A stretch of 64,000 nucleotides of DNA from Sphagnum magellanicum. Lineage: Eukaryota; Streptophyta; Sphagnopsida; Sphagnales; Sphagnaceae. The notes under the pieces are model-generated. The model did not search any database and had not been told where the DNA came from. It saw only the letters and a program-made list of their open reading frames with translations. The stretch spans positions 12,517,666-12,581,665 of the forward strand of contig CM038919.1 of assembly GCA_021904315.1 (NCBI GenBank), written 5' to 3'. Of this stretch, positions 1 to 11,602 are shown piece after piece (positions within the stretch are counted from its first letter, which is position 1; every line of letters begins with the position of its first letter). Both the position numbers and the translations under genes were made by a program.

Positions 1-1
1 A

Positions 2-424
2 TTAGATGCAACAACATGGCCTTATGTTCGTAACAATAAAAAGGTTTGGCACAACCACCCTTTCAAACGTCGATGCAATATGTCAACAAATGGGAGTTCG
101 TTCATCTTCTTGAAACATTTCCCTTATGGATTTTGGAGGTTCTTCCACCATGGTATGGTAAAATATATAGTTTGGTGGCTGTCCCTAAATAGTAAGGAAT
201 ATGATGTAACAATAGGTAACTTTTTAGCTTGTACATGTTTTGATTTTGTGTCAATGATGGCTAGGTCTTTAGGTAAGCAAGGGACTTGGATTCCTTGTAA
301 ACACATATATTATATTTTTCAACATGTGATGTTTTGCAGAGATGCCAAAGAATTCATTCATCATCCTACATGGAGTGAAAATGAAGTTCACTTTTTATTA
401 TTTAATGCCATGACCATAAAATAG
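2..424 (+). CDS. SWIM zinc-finger protein, C-terminal fragment
   Basis: The frame is open from base 2 to a TAG at 422-424, so its 5' part lies before the window. The translation carries the SWIM zinc-finger pattern CxC...CxH: C-T-C at about bases 230-238 and C-K-H at about 296-304. A downstream segment is rich in aromatic and acidic residues (EFIHHPTWSENEV). SWIM fingers occur in plant FAR1/MULE-type transposases and their domesticated relatives, where they bind DNA or protein. No DDE catalytic core is visible because the start is missing. It could be a live gene's last exon or a transposon remnant; the AT-rich surroundings favour the latter. Confidence 0.45.
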   Translation, partial: LDATTWPYVRNNKKVWHNHPFKRRCNMSTNGSSFIFLKHFPYGFWRFFHHGMVKYIVWWLSLNSKEYDVTIGNFLACTCFDFVSMMARSLGKQGTWIPCKHIYYIFQHVMFCRDAKEFIHHPTWSENEVHFLLFNAMTIK

Positions 425-2655
425 GCCCATGTTTTCTTGTGAAAATATGAAATGATTCATGATGGGTATACATAGTCATCAAAGGCTATCTATGTAGTAG
501 CACTTTGAATTAACTATACATATTATCTTTTATTGTGAGGAATGAAATGTTTGCTTGTTATCATATATTAATTTTTGTTCAATCTATAAATTTTTTATTG
601 CTTTGGTCAAATATCATATGTTTGTTATTATGAATTGATGAATTGGTGTTTTGTATGATGTCTAGTGATGTCATTCAACACTTTCAACCATAAATGAAAA
701 ATTAATGTTGTAATGAATAGGTGAAAACAACTAATGAAAGTAGCTTTCACCTAGGTCATTTGTAAACTCTATCAACATTGAATCATCATAGAAATAAATA
801 AATTATAAGTTGCCAAATGATAACAAAAATTATATTGTTTTCCCATGTAAGTGTTATGTTTACTTTCCAATGTGGTATGTAATATACTTGTAGGCCTATG
901 ATCATGTTTAGAATTCCACTTTTGTGTTTGATTTGGCAAGAATATTCAACAATGGCATGGAATATTATTGTGATTGGGTAGGAATTTCCCCATGAATATT
1001 ATGTTTGGCTCATTTGCCTACATTCACCTACTCATTGCTCACACTCACATGCTTAAATCTCATAATGTCATTGTTCAAAATTGACAAAATCACATATTGA
1101 GTTTTTTTAGTTTAAAAAACAGACCAAAAAAAGTCCAATTGTAATTTTATGCTTAGCTACAAACTTTTTTTCCTACAACCCTTCCAATGTTACAACAAAA
1201 ATTCAATTTAGCTTAGTACCAAAATTAGATTAAATTTTTTGTGTTTCAAAAAAACTTATTTATAACATGTAAGAATTCAAATTCAAAACACAACAAAACA
1301 CAATCATGTTTCTAGTATGTGTTTATAATATCAAAACTTAAAGATGAGACTTTAGAAGCACACCATTGGGATAAGCCTCCCAAACACAAAATATTGAAAC
1401 CTTGTTCACACTAATTATGTTCTATCAACACAAAACGAACTATAGAAAAATACTATCTTGCAATTATATTTGACAATTATCTAACTTAATATAAGCAATA
1501 TTACTAGATTCAATTTTGTTTGTCTTATAACTAATAAATGAATGTTCTTATTATATGAAATTTTCATCTAAATTTTGATGATCAATATCCATTGAACAAG
1601 ATGTCACAGTTTAAAATGTGGATGTTTATAATGACATGGGCATTAATTCAATTTTAAGCATGCTTTCAATTAATTTAAAATTTGTAAAATGTCCAAACAT
1701 CAACTATGAGACAACATGGAATATTAGTTTAAATTTAATGTAGGGACTAATGTTAACAACATGGAAATCAATGTGTCCATATAAAGCATGTACATATGTA
1801 ATCAAATTACTTCATAGTCCACCTAAGTCATGTTTGTGTGACATATATATATCAATGGATATGATATCATGGCAATATGCATGAGTATTTCATGTCTGAG
1901 TGGAATTTAATTTTTATGGATTCAGTTATTATTATATCTAGGTGCAAGTAGTTGGTTAGGAATTTTTGTTAGTTGTTGTCTTATGTTTGACATTGAACCA
2001 ATGGAATTCAAATAGATTGATCTCATTTATCTTATGAAAACATCAAAATGTCATGCAAATGCTATGTATTTTTCTTGATGTGTATGATGTATCAAGTGTT
2101 ATTATAATCACAATGAAATCACATCATAGTCATATATAACTTTGAATGGTAAGAAGTGTGCTATTTAAAATATTGTCCTACAAGGCATGAAAAATCTATG
2201 GTGTCCAAACACCAAGTTGTGTGAATGGATTTGAAACTAGATCCACTTAACAACATGGTGTTTTATTGAACACATAGATTCTAGTATTTATGCCAATTGA
2301 ACCTAGTTGATTGGACCATTTATAATGTCATGTTCAACTTGTATTGCAAGTAAACAATCCAATATTGGAAATTACATGCTTCATAACACTCAATATATTT
2401 TTTAAATCCATTTATGTTTTTTTGTTTCTTGGGAATGGTGGTCCATTCACTCATCACGTTTGGTTAAATAATAATTGTGTGCACCTAAACAAGTAGCCAT
2501 GTGTTAGTATTTCATTTGTGCTCTTTTAAGAACACTAGTTGACACAATATACAAAGGCATTAAATGAATGAAAAAAATCAAAATTTTCATTCTTCAAATC
2601 ATTATATTTGTCAACAAATGGCCATGTACCAAATAAAACATACACTATTATCAAG
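425..2655. other. AT-rich intergenic DNA, no gene seen
   Basis: All six frames are closed by frequent stops. No RNA gene, tandem array or terminal repeat is evident by eye. Confidence 0.6.
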
Positions 2656-2659
2656 TGCA

Positions 2660-2895
2660 TCATCCATCCTTAAGCTACTTTGCAAAGTTTGACTAGCCAA
2701 AAGTGCATCCTTCTTAGATAATTCAACTGCACCTATAAATGATCTCCTAGTACCTTATACATCTACAAATTATATTGGGGCTTGAAGACTAGGCACATTG
2801 CCATGTGTGTCAATGTAGTGATCATAGGTACTTGGCACAACATATTGATCAAACACCTTCCACCAAGGTGTTTTGGGCTTACTCCAAAAAATAAT
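2660..2895 (-). pseudogene. unidentified coding relic (antisense)
   Basis: On the minus strand one frame reads as protein-like sequence for about 75 codons, interrupted by two stops that each look like single-base changes. It begins KPKTPWWKVFDQYVVPSTYD and later contains GAVELSKKDALLASQTLQSS. Composition (W, Y, D, balanced charge) differs from the poly-N/K/I of random AT-rich frames. I do not recognise the family. It is probably a fragment of a transposon-encoded protein. Confidence 0.3.
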
Positions 2896-3120
2896 TGTTG
2901 AATTTATGAAGGGTTTTAAGTGAATCAAAATCATGTATAAATCTTGAAAATTAGTTCAAGTTTAAATCTAATATCATCTTGTTTATAAATTGAGTTACTT
3001 CTATTGTCAATCCTGTTCATCACCCATTGACAACAAATTAAAATAGTGGGCAAAAAAATTAGATCATAATCCAAGTGCAATATACAACAAGTGTTTGAAT
3101 ATATTTCATGTTTGAACCTT

Positions 3121-3431
3121 TGTCATGCCCGTACATGGCCTCATACATGATGGCCAGTTACGGGCATGCCCATCATGCCTTTTAGGGTTAATGTGCACTT
3201 TTAAGGTTAATGTACGGTCTTAGGTCAATGTACGCTATTAGGTACTTAGGGTTTCAGTTTGTTGGCAGCTGTATAAAAGGTCAAGCCCTTCCTTTCTCTT
3301 TTTAGTTTTTCTAGAATTCTTTTGTTAAGATAATTTCCTCCATAATCAGATTGGATTTCTAAATGCTCACAGCGGCCATTGCATGGCCACCCTCTACATA
3401 CACTACATGTTCATTCCTTTTTTACAATTCA
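3121..3431 (+). repeat. 5' LTR
   Basis: The 311-bp terminal repeat matches 11779-12089. It begins with a short dyad-rich segment in which GGGCATGCCC is a perfect 10-bp palindrome. A TATA box (TATAAAA, about 3272-3278) follows, where transcription of the element would start. It ends TTCA. Confidence 0.85.
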
Positions 3432-4448
3432 ATTCTAGAAAAACTCTACTTTCTATTGTTTCATGTTGAAAGTGACAGATTTCTTATGCCTTTGAGTTCT
3501 TGAATTGTTGCTACTAGTGTTGCTACTGCTGGTGTTGTTGTTGTTGCCGGAGGGAGCTTGCATTATTACATTTTTGCCAACCAACAGAGTTGAGATCCTG
3601 GAGTAGGTTTCAAAACTCTCTCTCCTTTATTTCTTTCTCACATTCTTTTTCTCTCTTGAAGCTATCAAGTAAAAAAAAAATCAAAAATTTCAGCGATGGC
3701 GCTCGCCATTGTTGCAGAGTAGCGTAGCGCTGCACACCATCGCTGCTTAGTAATGCAACTCCGCCCACCATTGCTATCGAGCAACGTCGTTGCAACGTGA
3801 ACTATAGCCCCACAATGCCAATTACAGTGCCACCACAACATGAGCTGCAACGCCGCGAGCTTGCAACGTCACGACTTACAGCTTTTGCAACATTGCGAGT
3901 TATAACGCTTACACCATCGCAACCTGTAGCTTTTGCAGCATCGTGAGTTATAGCGCTTGCACTGTCGTGAGTTATAATGTTGCATTGTCGTCGATCATCG
4001 CTGCAGAGTCCATGGGCACTCTACAGTGCTGTGACCTTCGATGTCGCGTTGCCCATTTCGTGCCACCCGCCATCGCTGCAATGCAGTGGGTTATAGAGGC
4101 GCGGATGTAATCACGTCACCATTGCTACAACAACGCTCGACCTTTGTCCATTCGACGATTCGTTGGACTTTTGTCGAACATCCATTTAACGTCCGTCCAA
4201 CTTTCGTCCAACTTTTATCAAACGTCCGTTAGACTTTCACCTGACTTTCATGCCATCAAGCATCTACAACACCACCATCATCTAGTACAACTCCTACCAG
4301 GAATTTAGGTTCATGTTACATTACATCAACGGTACATCATAGTCCATTTGGAAGGGTTCACCAATGGGGTACGCTTGTTACCGCACCTATTTTCACACCA
4401 TCACCGTATATTCCGCTATAAGCCGTCACCTTTACACCCATATACACC
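3432..4448 (+). other. retrotransposon leader with short internal repeats
   Basis: This is untranslated sequence between the 5' LTR and gag. Around 3830-3990 a GC-richer unit containing 'gcgagttatagcgcttgca' recurs three to four times in degenerate form. Around 4135-4250 a motif like 'cgtccaactttcgtccaac' recurs. No clear primer-binding site complementary to a common tRNA 3' end was recognised directly after the LTR. Confidence 0.5.
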
Positions 4449-5455
4449 ATGGAGGTCAGCAGTTCCTTTGGGAGAATTGAGAAATTTAGCGAAAGGCTAG
4501 ATATTATTTCTTTAAGGGAGTTCAAGGGAACTTTTTCAACTATGGTCTATGAATTGGAGTTCAAGTATGGTGTTAATTACACCGAGGCATTCACATTCAA
4601 ACAACTGGCCCGTTATGTGCACTATGAGGCATTGGATGTCTACGAGCATTAGATGTTCAACAAATTTGAGTGTCACCCAGATCCCCAAGCCAGCTTATGC
4701 CATAGCCATTGCCACCACCTCTCAAGCTGCACTACAAACTACCATTGCACGTCATGGGATTGTGCCCAATAATCCAGATCCAGTACCTACTTCAGTAAAC
4801 TTTTCTTTTCAACAACTCATTGTTACTACCGCAAACATTCCTCCCACCATCGATGCACAAGCTTTTGCTGATCTAGTGGGAATTCTTTCGAGTTCTTGAA
4901 TTGGAATTTTCGGTTAAGAGTTCTAAAAAAATTCTACAGCTTGCCACTTTCTTTCAACAAAAGGATGAAACCCTCAAAATGCTCTATAGGAGGTTTCTCA
5001 AGCTTAAAAGGGATATTCATAGCATCACAGACCTGGAAGCTGCCCATCAGTATCTTTGTTCATTAGAAGGTATTATGACACTCCATGCGCAGGTTTTGCA
5101 ACCAAATTTTGCAGAATTTAGAGACTCATACACTTTGCTCGATGTGTACAACATTTCTAAAAAGCTGGAACTCGCTCATGCACACTATGAGGATAGTACT
5201 ATGAGGCCTCCCTCACATTCAAGACCTCAGCCTCCACTAGTTGCGCTAACTAGATCATCACATTCTTTTTCAAGGGCTAAAGTAGTGCACTCGACTACAC
5301 CCATCTTACCTTCTTGCAGCTACAATGGCAATCATGCCCACAAAGCAAGTGAGTGCAACATTCCTTCCGAAGATCTCTTTTGTGATTATTGTGGGAAAGA
5401 GGGACATCAAGAAGTTGTTTGTTTTGCCAAGTTCCTGGAAAGGAAGCAACTTTGA
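4449..5455 (+). pseudogene. gag (capsid/nucleocapsid), broken
   Basis: Gag-like sequence runs through three successive frames. An N-terminal part starts at ATG 4449 and stops at 4650. A middle part is in another frame to 4899. A third part, 4901-5455, has a retrotransposon-gag-like helical segment (about residues 10-80) and ends in zinc knuckles. The last knuckle, CDYCGKEGHQEVVC, is an intact CX2CX4HX4C. The one before it has lost its second Cys. Gag would package the element's RNA into cytoplasmic particles. At least two frameshifts/stops inactivate it. Confidence 0.7.
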
Positions 5456-6181
5456 TTACCATGGCAAAATATGCCAACATTTTCCATAGCTGCTCAACCA
5501 AAAGCCAAGGCATCTCAACCTTCCACTTAAGCTCTCCCCACCAAGGGTAATTCCAGAAAAAATGCTAAAAAGAAGGAGCACAATGTTAATAAGAGGAAGG
5601 TCCTTCAAGCCCATGCCATTTAAGTTCAAACTCTGCAAAATGAACTCGAATCATTGAGGGCCCAACTTGCTAATCTAAAAGGCAAGTCTTCCCAACCAAC
5701 TAGTCATGCCCAACATGTACAAGGTTCAAGATCACAAGAGGGACCTCTTAGGTCGTTCTATGGCCTCCCACACGATGCCATGGTTGGGAAATATGTTTTT
5801 TCCAATACACACAATTATAGTCTCACACCAGAATTTGCTACTTCTTTCTACCTTTCCTATGTTGCGGCACAAGAGGCTAGTGTGCCACCTAGAGTTTTTG
5901 CCACTAGGTAGGTAATTCAGACTAATGGACTCACATTTGGTTCAAGTCCTATTACCAAAACTAGAGGAACTTGAGCAGTCATGCCATAATCTTTTCATCC
6001 TTTCAACACGAAAACAGAACACACCTTGTTGATGAAGGGGGAGGAGACTATTACACCACAAGTTGTTAAGGCATCAAATTCCCATGTCCCAAGAGTACAT
6101 GTACATAAAGAAAACACATAATTTTCCACTGATCAGCTTATGGAATGCCAACTTCAAATGTGTGAAGTGGCGTAAAAGTTT
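5456..6181 (+). pseudogene. gag-protease linker region
   Basis: A continuation of the polyprotein with an open stretch at 5654-5911 of low-complexity, Ser/Gln/His-rich sequence and several stops elsewhere. No domain is recognised. Its position between the zinc knuckle and protease fits a linker. Confidence 0.4.
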
Positions 6182-6922
6182 GTGAGTACACCGTTGTTTA
6201 ATTTTCAAGATTTGAAGCTAAGCACCAGGGACATAATTGCAATACTAAAAAATACCATGAACACTACATCAAGTCCTCTACTAATCCCTGATCCACATGC
6301 TACAGAGGTCCCATCCAACACTTTGGAGAGACATTTGATTGGCTCATGTGTTGCAAATGTCATTCGTAATTTGGTCGCTAATTTAAGTATGGCTAAACTA
6401 GTGGGCTTTCTTACCTCTGATTCTACATTCACATATCAGAAGGCAATTAAAAACACCTCACTTGTGGATTTATTACTCAGCAAAGGTGTTATGGATAGCC
6501 ATTCTCTCCACAAAGTCTTTCACTCATTTCTGAAGGTGGTGCCTAGTGAGAGAACTTCCATCGCCATCGGAGTTGCCATTGTCAACAATATTGGGTCAGC
6601 GATCCAAGTGGGAGGACATACACCCAAAGTGGTATTTCTTGATACATGTGCCCAACCAATGATTCTTGGAGTTCAATTCGCCAAGAAGATGGGCATGTTT
6701 GACTCCAAACTATGGAAATCTATGTGGCGGATTCACACCGCTAGTGGGAACATAAAGGAGGTACTTGGGGAAAACTCGGATTTGATTGCACTTAACTTCA
6801 ATGAAGGTACAGATCAGGAACTTTGCTTACAAATCAAATGTTTAATCACCAATGCCACCAATTATGATGTGCTCATTGGGCAAGAAGCCCTGTTTCCACC
6901 AAGCTTCACAATTAACAACTGA
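6182..6922 (+). pseudogene. retroviral-type aspartic protease region
   Basis: The open frame of 246 residues carries a protease-like core in its second half: a hydrophobic strand, then VVFLDTCAQPMILG, where the usual D-T/S-G active-site triad reads D-T-C. Later comes the conserved YDVLIGQEAL segment near the C terminus. Ty3-type proteases mature the Gag-Pol polyprotein as homodimers. Replacement of the active-site Gly by Cys would be expected to impair activity. The N-terminal half has no recognisable domain. Confidence 0.65.
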
Positions 6923-6931
6923 TTCGAGCAT

Positions 6932-7300
6932 GTGTACTACCAAATGGATTGGGAAACTGATGGCCACCACTTGGGATACATGCCCCTTGATTTACATGGG
7001 AACCATAATCCTATGGCTCACTATTGTATGTTCAAGGAAACATACACTATTTCTTACATCCAACAAGCTAACCATGAGTGGATAGACGGAGATGAAGAGG
7101 AAATAGCTTACGCCCAAGCTATTAAAAGCTTGAGGGTGGTTCCTACTGACATTCAACATGGACCAGAGCTTTTACAGAGGTTCAAAGCAACCCACAAGCC
7201 CTTGGTCAAAGCTTTGTCTACTTTTGAAAACATGAAGAGCCATGGTGAATCGATTAAGCTAATATTTCGTCAGCTAATTGCTTGGACACCAACTAAGGAG
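6932..7300 (+). pseudogene. pol spacer before methyltransferase region
   Basis: An open frame runs from 6932 into the methyltransferase-like region without a break. About the first 120 residues show no known motif. The segment is His/Tyr-rich at first, then acidic. Confidence 0.4.
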
Positions 7301-8270
7301 GGGATTAAATTACTAGAGTTTTTTTGTGATATTGATACAGGTTTCGAAACCCTATTACAGTCAGGGATGGTGGTTATGAAATATTTTTACGTAGACATTG
7401 ATCTTATTATAAAGCAAGTGGCGGCATCGAGAATGATGGAACTCACAACTAGATTTCTACAATAGTTTTCAACCACCGCATGGAAGGCCAATTTCACTTT
7501 CTTGCCCTTTGACATATAACTAATTTAAAAGAAGCATATGGAATTACTTGGCCCCGTGGACCTCATCATTCAGGTTGGGAATGTGAAGGATTTTTAGTAA
7601 CTGGATTTGGAGAAGGCTTGAGTGACACAAGATCTGGTCTCTTCAGGGACATGGTACAATTGATCACCTGGGCTCAATCCATTTCTCCTACGCTTGGTTA
7701 TGTAATTGAAAATACCCCTTCTTAGCTTGAACAAAGGGAGAAATTCCAGGAGCACTACACGTTGGTCAAACATTACCTTGGAGAACCCCTCCTATTTGAT
7801 GTGGCACAATGCGATTCCTATGCACACCGGCTACACAACTGGTGGACCAACTTGACACAACTCTCAGTTGTGTAGTTGGCTTTGAGATACACCATCAGAG
7901 ACCCCAACCTGCAGGTTTCTCACATATTGGATGATTAGAGCTCTTGCCAACCAGTTACAAGGCAAGAGAAACCTCCTTGGTTTCTTGTAAACAAAATAGG
8001 AAAACCAAGAGGTGTTTAGCCCACATTTGTTTATTTCCCAGGAGCACACACCTTTCAAGGAGATGGACCAGGCCTGGTGTATCGTCATGCTTCAGCCACT
8101 TGGGATGAACCAAACTAAGAAGAAAGAGAAAGGGCTATGGGGTTCCAAGCTAACACTATTAATCACACTAAGGTGACTAGATTAGAGTGTAACATTCTAC
8201 TGGGGAGAGACATGGACATGAACTCCCTTACATGGTTGTTGGTAACCTGTGTATTTTTTCAAATGTACAT
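7301..8270 (+). pseudogene. cytosine-5 DNA methyltransferase-like domain (DNMT3/DRM type)
   Basis: Between protease and RT lie ordered C5-methyltransferase motifs. Motif I (SAM binding) is GIKLLEFFCDIDTGFETLL. A motif II-like KYFYVDID follows. After a frameshift between 7466 and 7575, a motif IV-like WECEGF (7576-7593) keeps the catalytic Cys, although the usual Pro before it is Glu. Next come GLSDTRSGLFRDM and a motif VI-like ENTP (7708-7719). A motif VIII-like DVAQCDSYAHRLHNWWTNL (about 7798-7854) has the AHRxRxxW look of DNMT3/DRM enzymes. The C-terminal MGF...LLGRDMD...LTWLL (8137-8240) fits motifs IX/X. In the second frame there are five stops, at 7723, 7873, 7936, 8017 and 8116. Such enzymes methylate cytosine in DNA. 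This copy is inactive. Confidence 0.7.
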
Positions 8271-8615
8271 AACACCAACACTAATTCAATCCGCTTGCAG
8301 TTATGGCGATGTGATCACATGGCACCCTGACCAAGTACACTTGCCTATTTTCAACATTCTACATTTCACTCTTAATGTTGGGGGGGGGAGGAGGTACCAT
8401 GTAATTTGACTCAAGTTGTGTCTGATACACTTGGAGGTACATCAGTTTCTGGAGAAACGATTAAAACCTTTTACGAATTTGCATAGTTGGATAGTGGAAA
8501 ACCCAATACACCAGGTTCTTCAAACGCACTTTCCAATTCCATTCCATGTGTTTCCAACTATCCTTTCATTATGGGGAACCAGCTCACCAAGAAGGAGAGA
8601 GACTAGGTCACAAAC
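8271..8615 (+). other. post-methyltransferase linker with internal purine run
   Basis: Residual pol reading frame continues past the methyltransferase-like motifs into a run of nine G then AGGAGG at about 8380-8396, after which frames shift. The purine run could be a slipped homopolymer or an internal polypurine tract. Confidence 0.4.
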
Positions 8616-9998
8616 TTGTTAATTAAGTACGAGAATGTGTTTACATTCTCAATGAAATACTTAGGTAGGTGTAAGACCATGAAATTCTCTATGGACCTTA
8701 TAGATGAGACACCCATATATCGGAGGAGGCATAGGTTGAATAAGCATGAGTGGGAACTGGTAGATGAAAGATGCCAAGAGCTCTATGAGTTTGGTCTCAT
8801 TCAGCCATCAAGTTCTGATTTTGCAACTGCTATAGTAATGCCAGCAAAGAAGGATTCAGCTGGATTATGGATTAAGAAAAGGATGTGTGGGGATTATAGG
8901 CCTTTGAACCTAGTTACACCTCAGGACATGTACCCCATGCCCATCCTTGAAGAACTGTTTGATAGCATTGGAGACTCAAACATCTTCATAATTATGGATC
9001 TAAGGTAAGGCTTCAACCAAATTATGTTCACTACGAAGGATTGCAAAAAAACGACATTCCATGGAAGTAACAAGTTGTGGGAATGGCTTGTGATGCCTTT
9101 TGGATTGAAAAATACACCTATTTTCTTTCAACGAATCATGGACTAGGTTCTCAAAAGGGCAGATTTCTTGAAATGCTACATAGATGACGTCTTAGTGCAT
9201 AGCAAGGGACTTTTGCAACATTTGGCTCACCTTGAGGAGTTATTCAAAAGGTTCCACAAAATCAATATGAAGATCCATCCTAAAAAGCGTGAGTTTGTTG
9301 TCACCTCAGTATTCTACCTTGGACACATAATTTTGCTAAATGGTATTATGGCTCATTGGGCCAAAGTAGTAGCCATTTTGGAAATGCCCAATCCTACTAA
9401 TGTTCACATGTTGAGGAGCTTCATTGGACTATGTAATTATTATATAATTTATGTCCAAGACTTCAGTACTATTCCTCAACATTTCTATGCATTGTTAAAG
9501 AAGGATGTTGCTTGGACATGGAGTGATGAAGCTCAGGAAGCTTTCAACACACTCAAGGAAAAGCTTTCAAAGTTCCCCATTCTGAAAAGACCTAATTTCA
9601 ACAAGGTTTTCATTCTACACACTAACTGGAGTGCTCTTGGTATTAAAGCTATTCTTGGCTAACTTGATGAGGAGGGTAAGGAATATGTTATCCCCTATGC
9701 ATTTCGAAGCAACAACAAGGCTAAAAATAACTACTCTTCATACGAGGGGGAGTGCTTTGCTGTTGTATGGGCTATCATACATTGCATGCCCTATATTTAT
9801 GGCACCAATTTCACTTTGTATATCGACCACCAGCTTATCAAGTGGTTGATGACCAACGATAAGCTTATTGGTAAGTTAGTTCGTTGGGCGTTTATACTTC
9901 AGGAGTGTGAGTTCAAAGTTATTCACCAACTTGGTATTTACATCAGAACACGGATACCATGTCGTGAAGACCCCTCACTACCTTTAAAGATTTCCTAA
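8616..9998 (+). pseudogene. reverse transcriptase and RNase H
   Basis: A single frame holds the whole RT-RNase H, broken by stops at 9006, 9144 and 9660. RT landmarks in order are PAKKDSAGLW...RMCGDYRPLN, a catalytic Asp in IIMDLR, MPFGLKNTP, the YIDD box (YIDDVLVHS) and the connection segment LGHII. RNase H follows: FILHTNWSALGIKAIL, where the usual Asp of T-D-W-S is Asn, then YEGECFAVVWAI and LYIDHQLIKWL. The order and sequence type are Ty3/gypsy. The stops are mainly one-base C-to-T-type changes of Gln codons. Confidence 0.85.
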
Positions 9999-10096
9999 AA
10001 GCCAAACAAGATTTCAACCAGATTCCAGCAATACATGTATCTAATGCATCTAGTTATCTTGCACTACTATAGTGTAACCTGCGTGAGCATCCCATT

Positions 10097-11260
10097 ATGG
10101 ATATATGGGAGGACTTGGACACTTTGAGGTTTTTTCAACATGGGGAATACCCTCCCCAAGTTACATCAAGTCATTGGGATCGCATACAACAATGGTCCAA
10201 ATGCTACTCATGGAGGGACAATCACCTCGTTCGATGCTTACCACAAGGCGACAGAGTGGTTCCTCCACCACATGAACGACTTGGTCTTATTCAGAAGGTA
10301 CATTTGGAGCTTGGACACTTTGGAGTTAAGCGTACTTATAGCCTTTTTGCTCCTCGTTACCATTGAAGAAGTATGTATGTTCAAGTCCGAGATGTCATTA
10401 CTAGGTGTGAACAATGTGATAGAGTGAAAACTTTTTTCTCCTCTTGATAGTTCACGCTTTCTCCACTCCCTATTCAGGGCATGTTCTATTGCCAATCATG
10501 TGATTTAGTTGGAGAATTACCACAGACCTCTAGGGGTAATGTTTACATCATGATTATGATTGAACATTTTTCAAAATGGGTCGAACTTGTTGCGATGTCG
10601 AACAAATCATCACATAGCATCAGGTAGATTTTTTTACAACAAGTCCCAAGTAGGTTTAGGGTTTGTGCTGAGTGCCTTATTGATCAAGGATTAGAATTCA
10701 TGGGATAATTCTAAGACCTATTTGACCATGCTCTCATTGACCATCGCCGGAGTTCAAGAGATCATCCCCAAGCTGATGGCCTTGTAAAAAGGATGGTTCA
10801 AACATGCAAAAAGGGACTTCGAAAGATTTGTTTCATTAAGAACAAAGAGGATTGGGACTTGGCCCTCCCTTACATCGCCATGGGTTACAAGATGTCCAAA
10901 CACGCCTCTTTGTCTCATTTCTCTCCTTATTTTCTACTTTTTGGGAGACATCCCATTCCACCCTCTTCCATTGCTGCTCAAATGGACCAAGTTGTGGACT
11001 TAGACTCTCCATCCACTTGGGCCAAGGTCATCACAGAAAGGGTTGTTTTATTCAAAAGGGTTATGCCCATGGCCATGGAGAACTTGTCCATTGAACAACA
11101 TTGAGACACCTTACGGTATGCACACACATGAGGTGGCAGTTACAAACCTAAGATGAGACAATTTGATGTTGGTGATTTTGTGTATCTCCAACGGTAACCT
11201 AATGATACTCTAAACATTTCTTCCGGTCACACTATCTTAAGGATTAAGGCAATCAAGCCT
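10097..11260 (+). pseudogene. integrase
   Basis: All in one frame with several stops. The HHCC zinc-binding domain is HLELGHFG...TRCEQC (about 10300-10420). The DDE core has a first Asp in CDLVGEL and a second in LIDQGLEF. In the third motif, ADGLVKRMVQT, the catalytic Glu is Lys (codon 10786-10788). A C-terminal GPY/F-like segment (QFDVGDFVYLQR) lies near 11157-11195. Integrase would insert the cDNA copy. The Glu loss alone would abolish strand transfer. Confidence 0.8.
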
Positions 11261-11384
11261 TCTAGTGTGTTGGAGTTGCAAAGAACTGACGGACACACAA
11301 TTCGAGATCACTCCAAAAACTATGCGCCTTGCCACCTGTCGAATTTGGGTCCTACCATCATCACGTCGATTTGGATTCCTTTAG

Positions 11385-11548
11385 TTGACTATCCATGTCA
11401 AGTATGTCAGAGGACAGACGATGTTGATCAGATGTTGTTTTGCGATAATTGTAATGGTGGATACCATCTCTTCTACCTCAAGCCAAAACTCACTCAAGTT
11501 CCCAACGACATTTGGTATTGTTCATCATGTTCTCTTACAACACTGTGA
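11385..11548 (+). pseudogene. PHD finger at integrase C terminus
   Basis: In the same frame as integrase, with no stop between 11267 and 11546, the sequence shows CQVC, FCDNCNGGYH and WYCSSC. This is a Cys4-His-Cys3 PHD pattern with seven of eight ligands. The sixth ligand position (H-x2-C) reads Tyr. PHD fingers read histone H3 tails. By analogy with chromodomains of chromoviral integrases, it may have directed integration to particular chromatin. The frame ends in TGA at 11546-11548. Confidence 0.75.
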
Positions 11549-11590
11549 TTTTTACTCAAACCATGCCACGCTTTTCTCGACTCAAGTTTA

Positions 11591-11602
11591 GGGGGGGGGG
11601 GG
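11591..11602 (+). promoter_or_regulatory. poly-G run, candidate polypurine tract
   Basis: A run of G directly follows the PHD frame. It would suit plus-strand priming if U3 begins at about 11603, but the recognisable LTR starts only at 11779. Its role is therefore uncertain. Confidence 0.4.
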
